Assembly: GCA_014874485.1 (NCBI GenBank)
Contig: JADBJK010000038.1
Span: 1-40,841, forward strand
Reading direction: 5' to 3'
DNA from: Chloroflexota bacterium
Lineage (GTDB): Bacteria > Chloroflexota > Anaerolineae > DTLA01
Length of the DNA: 40,841 nt
In this document: one piece after another, positions 16,240-22,405 of the stretch
Layout of the letters: each line of letters opens with the position of its first letter
Position numbering within the stretch: position 1 is the first letter of the stretch
The notes under the pieces: generated by a model
The model's database searches: none
What the model was told of the DNA's origin: nothing
The model's input: the letters and a program-made list of their open reading frames with translations, nothing else
Made by a program: the position numbers and the translations under genes

Positions 16240-18000
16240 ATGTCGGAAGACGAGATTCTGGGAAAAGCCTATGACGCACGTATAACCCGCAGGCTCCTGG
16301 CGTTCCTGAAGCCCTATGTTCCCCAGGTGGTTGTGGGCACTGTGCTGATGCTGGTGGTGTCGGCCTGCTCGCTGGCCGGGCCGTACATCGTGCGCCTGGC
16401 CATTGACCGGGGCATCATCGCGCGGGACATGCGGGCGCTGGCCGCGTTGGCCGCCGCCTTTGCGGGAACCCGCTTCGTGATGTGGGGCAGTCGCTACGCG
16501 CAGATTCAGATCATCGCGCGCGTGGGCCAGCGGGTCATCCTCCACATCCGCACCCTGCTGTTCGCCCATCTGCAACGGCTGTCGCTGCGGTTCTTCTCCC
16601 ACTATGCGGTCGGGCGGCTCATCTCGCGCCTCACGTCCGACGTGCACGTGCTGCAAGACCTGGTTACCTGGAGCGTCCTGGGCACGGTCAACGACCTGTT
16701 CGTGCTGTTCGGCATCGTGGCGGTGATGTTCGGCATGAACGCGCGGCTCGCGATGATGACGTTTCTCGTGTTGCCTGTGATGGCGCTGATGACCGCGTTC
16801 TGGCAGAAGGAGGCCCGGCAGCGTTACCGCGCGGTGCGCAGGGCCATCGCTGCGGTCAACGCGAACCTGCAGGAGAACATCAGCGGGGTGCGGGTGGTGC
16901 AGGCGTTCACCCGCGAGGCCCGGAACCTGCGCACCTTCGCCGAGGAGATCAACTGGAACAACCTCGTCGCCAACCTGCGGGCCGAGCGGCTGACGGCGCT
17001 GTTCTTCCCGGCGGTGGACTTCGTCAGCATGGCGGCGACGGCCATCGTCGTCTGGTTCGGCGGGCAGATGGTGCTGCGCGGGACGCTGACGGCGGGTGAA
17101 CTGGTGGCCTTCATCCTGTACATTGACCGCTTCTTTGAGCCCATCCGCGACTTGAGCCAGCGGTACAACACCCTGCAGGCGACGATGGCGGCGGGCGAGC
17201 GCATCTTTGAACTGCTGGACACGCCACCCGACATCGCCGACCCGCCCGACGCGGTGGACATGCCGCCCATGCGCGGCGAAGTGGAGTTTGACCACGTCCA
17301 CTTCAGTTACGACGACAGGACCGTGGTCCTGGACGACGTTACGTTGCACATCGCCCCCGGGCAGACGGTTGCCTTCGTGGGGGCGACGGGTGCGGGCAAG
17401 ACGTCGCTCATCAAACTCATCGGCCGCTTCTACGACGTAGACGCGGGGGCCATCCGCGTGGACGGGCTGGACGTGCGGCGGTGGCGGCTGTCGTCGCTGC
17501 GCGGCCAGATGAGCATGGTCCTGCAGGAGCCGTTTCTGTTCACGGGCACCATCCGCGAGAACATCCGCTACGGGCGGCTGGACGCCACGGACGCCGAGGT
17601 GGAGGCCGCCGCGCGGGCCGTGGGCGCGGACGCCTTCATCGCGCGGCTGCCCGATGGGTTTGGGACGTGGGTGGAGGAACGGGGCGCGAACCTGTCCATG
17701 GGTCAGCGCCAGTTGATCTCGTTCGCCAGGGCGCTGCTGGCCGATCCGAAAATCCTGATTCTGGACGAGGCCACGTCCAGCGTGGACACGCAGACGGAGC
17801 GCGTTATTCAGGAGGCGATGCGCGTGCTGCGCCAGGGGCGCACGACGATCATCGTGGCCCACCGCCTGTCCACCGTCGTCCATGCGGACCGCATCGTGGT
17901 CCTGGAGGCCGGGCGGGTGGTGGAGGAGGGGACGCACGCGGAACTCTTGGCGCACGGCGGCGTCTATGCCCGGCTGTACGAGATGGGCTTCGCCGAGTGA
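16240..18000 (+). CDS. ABC exporter half-transporter (fused permease-ATPase)
   Basis: A 586-residue MsbA/ABCB-type protein: six membrane helices (about 25-320) followed by a nucleotide-binding domain. The ATPase motifs are Walker A GATGAGKTS (about 380-388), the Q-loop MVLQEPFLF, the signature LSMGQRQ (about 486), Walker B ILILDEATSSVD (about 507) and the switch histidine IVAHRLSTV (about 541). The signature has LSMGQ instead of LSGGQ, which is common in this group. All catalytic residues are present, so a homodimer could work. The ATG at 16240 has only a weak GGTGGACGG site and sits 20 bp after the metal-binding lipoprotein gene, so the two may be co-transcribed. The substrate cannot be deduced; lipids, peptides or drugs are typical for the family. 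Confidence 0.93.
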   Translation: MSEDEILGKAYDARITRRLLAFLKPYVPQVVVGTVLMLVVSACSLAGPYIVRLAIDRGIIARDMRALAALAAAFAGTRFVMWGSRYAQIQIIARVGQRVILHIRTLLFAHLQRLSLRFFSHYAVGRLISRLTSDVHVLQDLVTWSVLGTVNDLFVLFGIVAVMFGMNARLAMMTFLVLPVMALMTAFWQKEARQRYRAVRRAIAAVNANLQENISGVRVVQAFTREARNLRTFAEEINWNNLVANLRAERLTALFFPAVDFVSMAATAIVVWFGGQMVLRGTLTAGELVAFILYIDRFFEPIRDLSQRYNTLQATMAAGERIFELLDTPPDIADPPDAVDMPPMRGEVEFDHVHFSYDDRTVVLDDVTLHIAPGQTVAFVGATGAGKTSLIKLIGRFYDVDAGAIRVDGLDVRRWRLSSLRGQMSMVLQEPFLFTGTIRENIRYGRLDATDAEVEAAARAVGADAFIARLPDGFGTWVEERGANLSMGQRQLISFARALLADPKILILDEATSSVDTQTERVIQEAMRVLRQGRTTIIVAHRLSTVVHADRIVVLEAGRVVEEGTHAELLAHGGVYARLYEMGFAE

Positions 18001-18002
18001 AT

Positions 18003-18031
18003 TTGCGCGGATGGGGGCTTTATGATACAAT
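18003..18031 (+). promoter_or_regulatory. Promoter of tRNA-His
   Basis: -35 TTGCGC (18003-18008), 17-bp spacer, -10 TACAAT (18026-18031). It starts two bases after the ABC exporter stop. Transcription would begin only a few bases before the mature tRNA 5' end. Confidence 0.7.
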
Positions 18032-18041
18032 GCGCGTGCGC

Positions 18042-18118
18042 GGTGAGCGTAGCCGAGCGGTCAAGGCATCTGACTGTGGATCAGAAGACCGCGGGTTCGA
18101 ATCCCGCCGCTCACCCCA
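18042..18118 (+). tRNA. tRNA-His (anticodon GTG), CCA encoded
   Basis: The acceptor arm GTGAGCG (18043-18049) pairs with CGCTCAC (18108-18114). The anticodon stem TCTGA/TCAGA encloses the loop CTGTGGA with anticodon GTG. The T arm is GCGGG-TTCGAAT-CCCGC. G at 18042 is the extra G-1 characteristic of histidine tRNAs, facing the discriminator C at 18115. CCA follows in the DNA at 18116-18118. It is the only RNA gene I can fold with confidence in the window. Confidence 0.96.
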
Positions 18119-18122
18119 AACG

Positions 18123-18156
18123 AAAACGGGGACGATTCGCCATCGTCCCCGTTTTT
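18123..18156 (+). terminator. Rho-independent terminator after tRNA-His
   Basis: A 14-bp perfect stem (18123-18136 with 18042-independent arm 18042 excluded, i.e. 18142-18155) encloses a five-base loop TCGCC. The stem starts AAAACGGGG, and the right arm ends in a run of five T. It lies four bases after the encoded CCA. Confidence 0.9.
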
Positions 18157-18213
18157 GATTTCCGCGCGACGTGCGCAGAGTCCAGTGTGTTGCCGCAAGG
18201 ATTCCTGACGGGA

Positions 18214-18409
18214 TGTCATTGCGAGGGCGCGCAGCGCCCGAAGCAATCCCAGCAGAGTGTCATTCTGAGACGCGAAGCGCCAAAGAATCTCGTCAACCGA
18301 GGTGCTTCGCTTCGCTCAGCATGACAGCCACAAGTTGTCATTGCGAGGGTGCGAAGCACCCGAAGCAATCCCCGTGATGCGAGATTGCTTCGCTTCGCTC
18401 GCAATGATG
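18214..18409. repeat. Cluster of family B palindromic repeats
   Basis: Three adjoining elements: TCATTGCGAGGGCGCG…GAAGCAATCC; then TCATTCTGAGACGCG…CTTCGCTCAGCATGACA; then TCATTGCGAGGGTGCG…TCGCTCGCAATGA. Each can fold on itself. With palindrome C (18418-18452) the cluster fills the roughly 300-bp gap between the tRNA terminator and the cytochrome b gene. No reading frame here looks like a gene. Confidence 0.85.
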
Positions 18410-18417
18410 TGAGAAGG

Positions 18418-18452
18418 CACGTGCGACGCACCTCGGAGGTGCGTCGCACGTG
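18418..18452. repeat. 35-bp perfect palindrome (family C)
   Basis: Two 17-base arms (CACGTGCGACGCACCTC and its exact reverse complement) flank a single G. Further copies lie at 24389-24423 and 29547-29577, with a degenerate one at 23614-23644. It ends 8 bp from the stop of the convergent-side cytochrome b gene and could serve as its terminator hairpin. Confidence 0.9.
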
Positions 18453-18460
18453 GGCCGATA

Positions 18461-19192
18461 TCAGCCCAGTTTGGCCCCGGTCTCCTTCTGCTCGCGGGCC
18501 AGGATGCGCTCGTACTCCAGCGGGTACTCGTGGCGCATGCGCTCCTCGGTTACCTTGCCGGTGAAGATGGTGGTGTCCAGCGGCATCTTGCCCTGGGCCA
18601 GGTGGGCGTTGTACATGTGCCAGATGAGGATGGCGAGGAAGGCCAGGAGGGCCTCGCCGCCGTGGGCCGCCTTGGCCGCGGGGATGAAGTAGCCCGGCAG
18701 CCAGCGGGTGATGACCTCCGGCCACATGAGGAAGGCGCCGGTCAGGAACATCACGATGGTGCCCCAGATGAGCGCCCAGTACTCCACCTTCTCCTTCCAG
18801 TTGAACCGGTCGTACTTCGGCAGTTCCTTGACCAGGCCCAGATTGTAGCCCAGATGACGCAGGGCGTCGGTAATGTCCTTCAGGCCCGGAATCATGGAGA
18901 AGCGGTTGGGCGACTTCTTGATGAAGATGCTGCGGAACAGGGCGAAGATGTGATAGACCGTCTCAATGCCCATCATGTAGGCGAAGAGGTGGTGCATGGT
19001 CTGGACGGTCTCAATCCCGCCCATGGCGTTCATCAGGTCCTGCGCCCAGTTGTAGTTGTGAAACTTCTGCGGCAGCCCCGTCAGGCACAACATGCCGAAG
19101 GAGATGATGAGCAGGATGTGCTCAATGCGGGCGCTTAGGTCAAAGCGGATGAAAACTCGCTGCTGTTCGGTGCTCATCTCGTGCGTGCTCAT
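18461..19192 (-). CDS. Membrane cytochrome b (cytochrome b561/FdhI-like) partner of the multiheme cytochrome
   Basis: A 243-residue membrane protein with four predicted helices (about 24-40, 64-88, 136-156, 178-198). Candidate haem b ligands are H25 at the start of helix 1, H67/H68 and H81 in helix 2, and H177, H192 and H197 around helix 4. This pattern fits the bi-haem cytochrome b subunits that link the quinone pool to periplasmic oxidoreductases, such as the formate dehydrogenase gamma subunit or thiosulfate reductase. The ATG at 19192 overlaps the multiheme gene's stop (ATGA, 4 bp), so translation is coupled; the open frame upstream lies inside that gene. A second ATG at 19177 is possible. 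The two products probably form one quinol-cytochrome c electron-transfer complex; its direction and terminal partner are not evident. Confidence 0.85.
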   Translation of the reverse strand: MSTHEMSTEQQRVFIRFDLSARIEHILLIISFGMLCLTGLPQKFHNYNWAQDLMNAMGGIETVQTMHHLFAYMMGIETVYHIFALFRSIFIKKSPNRFSMIPGLKDITDALRHLGYNLGLVKELPKYDRFNWKEKVEYWALIWGTIVMFLTGAFLMWPEVITRWLPGYFIPAAKAAHGGEALLAFLAILIWHMYNAHLAQGKMPLDTTIFTGKVTEERMRHEYPLEYERILAREQKETGAKLG

Positions 19193-21129
19193 GAGGCCTT
19201 CCCTCGCTTGAAGTGGTTCACGATCCTGCGGCCGATGTCGGTGAGGACGAAGAACGCCATCGCGCCGATGACCAGCGGGATCAGGATGGTGTAGAACAGG
19301 TTGACGTAGTAGGTCAGCGGCGCGCGCTCGCGGGTGATCTTGTAGTGCCCCGCCCATGCCGTGGCGAACTTGTCGGGCGCGTCGGGGTGGCACTTGCGGC
19401 AGGCGAGGATCAGGTTATCCGGATGCACGCTGGACTTCGGGTCCGTGTGCGACCGAATCTCGTGGATGCCGTGGCAATCGGTGCAGACGGCTTCGTAGCA
19501 GTAGATGCTGGCCGTGGGCCACTTGGTCTTGTACAACTGCACCGTCATCCCGTGAAATTCCTGCGTGTACGTTACGTACACGTCGGCCGAGAGGTTGTAC
19601 TTCGCCATGAGCGCGGCGTCCGAGTGGCACGAGGCGCACAGGTCCGGCTCGCCGATGCGGAATTGCGGCGTATTGGGATCAGGTATCTTGTGCGCGCCGT
19701 GGCAGTAGGTGCATCCGGGCACGTCGGGATTGCCGGTGATCAGTGCCGCGCCGTGGACGCCCTGCTTGTATTCCCCGTAGATGGCCGTGTGGCAGTGGGC
19801 GCAGGTCTCGGATGCAGCCTGCACGCTCTTGCGCAAGCCCTTCACGTCGTGGACGCCGTGGCAGTCGGTGCAGACGGGCGTCTTGATGGTGGGGTCCTTT
19901 TCGGCCAACTTGGAGTGGATGCCGTCCCGGTAGTCCTGATACACGTCCGTGGAAAGCCCGAAGCGGCTGACCACGTTGGGGTCCGTGTGGCACGTGGCGC
20001 ACAGTTCGGGGCTGGCCGTGTGGAACTCGCCGGTGCGCGGGTCGGGCATCTGGTGCGCGCCGTGGCAATCCTCGCAGACCGGTACGTAGGGGTTGTCTTC
20101 CTCTTTGGCGATGACGCTCCCATGCACGCTCTTCGCGTAGGTATCCAAGATGGTGCTGTGGCACCCTTCCTGCCCGCAAGTCCGGGAGAGTTTGTACCGC
20201 GGCTGGTCGGGCGGCGTGATGTCGTGCCCGCCGTGGCATTCCACGCAGGTGGGGACGTCGCGGTTGCCTTCCTTCAGCAGGCGGTAGTGGATGCTGTCAT
20301 GCTGCGCCTCGGTGATATCGGCGTGGCACGTGGCGCATGCCTCGGCCCTGCTGATGGTGAAGGCCCGGCAGTCCTGGGCTTCCAGTTTCGGGTGCGGGTA
20401 GCCGGTGATGTTGGTGTGGCAGCCGGTGCAGGTGATGCCGGCCTTGCCATGGACCGACTGGCTGAGTGCGGCCTGGTCCACCGTGAGCGACACCGTCTCG
20501 CCGCACCCAGGGAAGGTGTACGTGAGTCCGGGCTTGGAATGACACGCGAGGCAGCCCTGGTCGGTCATGGGGCCCGTGGGCGTGGGCTCCGGGACCGGCG
20601 GCTGTGCGGCGGCCTCGGGGTGGCAGGCCGTGCAGGTGCTCTCGGCGCGGTTGGCGTGGTCTGCCGGCAGTTTGCTGGTGGGGTGGCACGTCAGGCACGC
20701 CTCGCGCCCGGCGATGGGATGGGGCGTCGTGGGCGCTTGAGGCGGCGTCGGCGGCTGTGCGGCGGCCTCGGGGTGGCAGGCCGTGCAGGTGCTCTCGGCG
20801 CGGTTGGCGTGGTCTGCCGGCAGTTTGCTGGTGGGGTGGCACGTCAGGCACGCCTCGCGCCCGGCGATGGGATGGGGCGTCGTGGGCGCTTGAGGCGGCG
20901 TCGGCGGCTGTGCGGCGGCCTCGGGGTGGCAGGCCGTGCAGGTGCTCTCGGCGCGGTTGGCGTGGTCTGCCGGCAGTTTGTCGGTCGGGTGGCACGTGAG
21001 ACACTGCTCCCTGCCGGCGATAGGGTGGGGCGTGGGCTTGCCCTGGGCGACGGCGAGCACGGTGAGGAACGTTGCGCTCAGCAGCGCGACCAGGAACAGC
21101 GCCGCAACGATACGGGTATGTGGCTTCAT
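19189..21129 (-). CDS. Membrane-anchored multiheme cytochrome c with 19 haem-binding motifs
   Basis: A 646-residue exported protein. An N-terminal signal or anchor helix (about 7-27) is followed by 18 CXXCH motifs and one CX4CH motif (CGQEGCH), then a C-terminal membrane helix (about 610-632) with a basic cytoplasmic tail. The first six motifs lie in three near-identical 51-residue units (35 to about 178), each with two CXXCH sites, a DHANRAESTC linker and a Pro-rich spacer. The following section has motifs such as CHGGH, CHGAH and CHGVH, in which a second histidine can be a haem ligand, as in NrfB/OmcA-like and cytochrome c3-type proteins. GGAGG precedes the ATG at 21129. Translation is coupled to the cytochrome b gene. 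Likely role: periplasmic or surface electron transfer from the quinone pool. Many hydroxylamine-, nitrite-, sulfite- or metal-reducing systems use such proteins, but no active-site haem signature is clear here. Confidence 0.93.
   Translation of the reverse strand: MKPHTRIVAALFLVALLSATFLTVLAVAQGKPTPHPIAGREQCLTCHPTDKLPADHANRAESTCTACHPEAAAQPPTPPQAPTTPHPIAGREACLTCHPTSKLPADHANRAESTCTACHPEAAAQPPTPPQAPTTPHPIAGREACLTCHPTSKLPADHANRAESTCTACHPEAAAQPPVPEPTPTGPMTDQGCLACHSKPGLTYTFPGCGETVSLTVDQAALSQSVHGKAGITCTGCHTNITGYPHPKLEAQDCRAFTISRAEACATCHADITEAQHDSIHYRLLKEGNRDVPTCVECHGGHDITPPDQPRYKLSRTCGQEGCHSTILDTYAKSVHGSVIAKEEDNPYVPVCEDCHGAHQMPDPRTGEFHTASPELCATCHTDPNVVSRFGLSTDVYQDYRDGIHSKLAEKDPTIKTPVCTDCHGVHDVKGLRKSVQAASETCAHCHTAIYGEYKQGVHGAALITGNPDVPGCTYCHGAHKIPDPNTPQFRIGEPDLCASCHSDAALMAKYNLSADVYVTYTQEFHGMTVQLYKTKWPTASIYCYEAVCTDCHGIHEIRSHTDPKSSVHPDNLILACRKCHPDAPDKFATAWAGHYKITRERAPLTYYVNLFYTILIPLVIGAMAFFVLTDIGRRIVNHFKRGKAS
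20596..21027 (-). repeat. Three tandem 153-bp coding repeats in the multiheme gene
   Basis: Each unit encodes 51 residues beginning HPIAGRE and ending in a Pro-rich spacer; the third is incomplete at its end. The second and third units (protein order) are almost identical in DNA over their whole length, silent sites included, while the first differs at a few codons (QCLTCHPTD for ACLTCHPTS). That points to recent duplication or gene conversion, adding two haem sites per unit. Confidence 0.92.
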
Positions 21130-21170
21130 TGCAAGTCCTCCACTAGAGGGGGTCTTGGTTGTTGGGGCGG

Positions 21171-21185
21171 TTCACAGCCTGTGAA
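21171..21185. promoter_or_regulatory. Perfect 7-1-7 palindrome in the multiheme operon leader
   Basis: TTCACAG-C-CTGTGAA lies about 10-25 bases downstream of the predicted start of the multiheme cytochrome transcript. It shares TCACA/TGTGA half-sites with the CRP-like element at 21200-21215 but in the opposite arrangement. It is a candidate operator. Confidence 0.5.
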
Positions 21186-21199
21186 TTCCGCCACGACAT

Positions 21200-21215
21200 G
21201 GTGAACTATATCACA
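21200..21215. promoter_or_regulatory. CRP/FNR-family-like site overlapping the -10
   Basis: Read on the plus strand it is GGTGA-N6-TCACA, one mismatch from the TGTGA-N6-TCACA pattern recognised by CRP-type proteins. The six central bases are exactly the -10 hexamer of the multiheme promoter. A protein bound here would repress. Similarity alone does not prove binding. Confidence 0.45.
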
Positions 21216-21233
21216 AGGTCTGAATGTTGTCAA
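21205..21233 (-). promoter_or_regulatory. Promoter of the multiheme cytochrome c/cytochrome b operon
   Basis: Minus-strand -35 TTGACA (21228-21233), 17-bp spacer, -10 TATAGT (21205-21210). The start would be near 21198, giving a 5' leader of about 69 nt that contains the palindrome at 21171-21185. Confidence 0.8.
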
Positions 21234-21437
21234 TTTTCATTTACAGGGGCTATAGCGAAGCCGGGCAGGAAGGGTTGGAGCCAGGGCGCGCAAGAGGCCG
21301 CACAGGAGAAAACCGTCCGTGCTGGTTTCCCTTCGCCGGACACTTGCGTCGCAGCATCCGGTTATCCGTGCGTCCCCCAAAATGGCCTGAAATAGACGAA
21401 TATTTATCTATATTACTATGCATATAATGCCCCCATA

Positions 21438-21467
21438 TTGACAAACCGACCAAAAGTGTGCTATAAT
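21438..21467 (+). promoter_or_regulatory. Consensus promoter upstream of the TraR/DksA gene
   Basis: -35 TTGACA (21438-21443) and -10 TATAAT (21462-21467), both perfect, with an 18-bp spacer. It sits at the end of an unusually AT-rich patch (about 21388-21445) in a GC-rich genome, a pattern typical of strong promoters. Confidence 0.8.
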
Positions 21468-21774
21468 ACAGCAGCATGGGGCAACGGGCGGGCACGGTCC
21501 CGCCCAGGTGTTTCTCTCCGCACGAGGCTCGCCCGCGCGAACCTGTGGAGGCACCGGCGTCGCCTGAAAAACGGCACTCTCCGGGCACGTGAGGGCAAAG
21601 CCGAAGGGTCCTGGTTCCCACACCGTGGCACGGACGCTACATCGCCGCCATGTGCTGCTGGAATCCAGACCCGCGCAGACCGGAAGCGGAAGGAGTTGGC
21701 CAGTGATTGACGCAGTAGATCTGCAGGGGAGCACCATGGATCTATCGCGCGCCACCGGTTCAGGAGGGGTGATG
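21468..21774 (+). other. About 300-nt untranslated leader before the TraR/DksA gene
   Basis: Between a consensus promoter and the ribosome site there are about 300 bases without a convincing gene. The transcript would begin with a perfect 7-bp hairpin, GGGCGGG-CACGGT-CCCGCCC (21486-21505). A weak frame starting at 21589 runs in phase into the gene, but it has no ribosome site and an unusual composition. A stable RNA, riboswitch or attenuator is possible; no known class fits well. The remaining stretch from 21234 to 21437 shows nothing I can name. Confidence 0.4.
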
Positions 21775-22140
21775 ATGGCACACCCTCGGACGGAAAAAGA
21801 GAAGGTAGCCGTGAGCGAACGGGAAGCCAAATACCGGCAGCGGTTGCAGAAGGAAATAGATGAGGTTCAGCGCGGCTTGGCCGAGGTGGAAGAGCGCCTG
21901 GCCGAAAAGGGCGACTATAGCCTGGGCGAGGGCGACCCTGCGATCTACCTGTGGGAGATGAACCTGGCGCGGAGGGAGCGCCTGCGTGCCCGATTGGAAG
22001 AACTCCAGGCTGCCATGGCACGTCTGGATCGCGGGACATACGAGCAGTGCTCGGTCTGCGGCGGTCGGATAGAGGAGGACCGCCTGGAACTCCTGCCGAC
22101 GACGCGCACGTGCAGCGAGTGCGCGCGGAAGGGTCGGTAG
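21775..22140 (+). CDS. TraR/DksA-family zinc-finger protein
   Basis: A 121-residue protein with a long N-terminal coiled coil (about 12-85, rich in Glu, Arg and Leu) and a C-terminal C4 zinc finger CX2C-X17-CX2C (YEQCSVCGGRIEEDRLELL…CSEC). The order coiled coil then zinc finger matches DksA/TraR proteins, which insert into the RNA polymerase secondary channel and, in some bacteria, act with ppGpp in the stringent response. The finger is preceded by the usual RLDRGTYEQC stretch. AGGAGG at 21762-21767 supports ATG at 21775 (or the adjacent 21772); an ATG at 21736 with its own GGGGAG would add 13 residues. It lies 100 bp before the primary sigma factor's promoter, consistent with a transcription-related neighbourhood. 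Confidence 0.88.
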   Translation: MAHPRTEKEKVAVSEREAKYRQRLQKEIDEVQRGLAEVEERLAEKGDYSLGEGDPAIYLWEMNLARRERLRARLEELQAAMARLDRGTYEQCSVCGGRIEEDRLELLPTTRTCSECARKGR

Positions 22141-22217
22141 GGTCGTGCGGGAGATTGCGCTCCGCCTGCGATGACGGGGCGCGGGGAGCCCGCAACGAGA
22201 AAACAGTCCCGCCCGAT

Positions 22218-22246
22218 TTGCATTTAGACGCAATTCGCGGTATAAT
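22218..22246 (+). promoter_or_regulatory. Promoter of the primary sigma factor gene
   Basis: -35 TTGCAT (22218-22223), 17-bp spacer, perfect -10 TATAAT (22241-22246). The start is expected near 22253, giving a leader of about 150 nt before the preferred TTG start of rpoD. Confidence 0.7.
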
Positions 22247-22301
22247 AAGCATTTGCTGGCCAAAGGAGGCCGCCATCCTATGTCGGTACGCGGTGCAGGG
22301 C

Positions 22302-22327
22302 AAAGGTGCGCGGGCGCGCGCCTTTTT
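22302..22327 (+). terminator. Terminator-like hairpin inside the rpoD leader
   Basis: A 10-bp stem (22302-22311 with 22316-22325, one G-U pair) encloses a 4-base GGGC loop and is followed immediately by T residues (five T at 22323-22327, partly in the stem). It lies about 50 nt after the predicted transcription start and about 80 nt before the preferred start codon, where an attenuator would act. Confidence 0.5.
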
Positions 22328-22405
22328 GCTGTCGCAGGCCGCGGGGCCGACACAGTGCCGACAACATCCGGGCCCCTGGGCCCGCGGGATACACGAGGTG
22401 ATCCA

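Noticed and set aside
18040-18060. tRNA-Ser/Leu reading of the tRNA because of the AGCCGAGCGGTCAAGG D-arm
   Set aside because: There is no long variable arm, the anticodon loop reads GTG and the extra 5' G is present, so it is tRNA-His.
19213-21204. A 663-codon frame antisense to the multiheme cytochrome
   Set aside because: It is a shadow frame with repeats copied from the cytochrome's own tandem units and no domain.
21580-21640. Cyclic di-GMP (GEMM-I) riboswitch in the TraR/DksA leader
   Set aside because: A GGCAAAGCC…GGGTCCT fragment resembles part of the motif, but the other conserved blocks and the second stem could not be found.
22280-22405. Calling rpoD from ATG 22280 as the primary start
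   Set aside because: It has a ribosome site, but the added residues are low-complexity and precede the normal region 1.1 start; kept only as an alternative and a finding.
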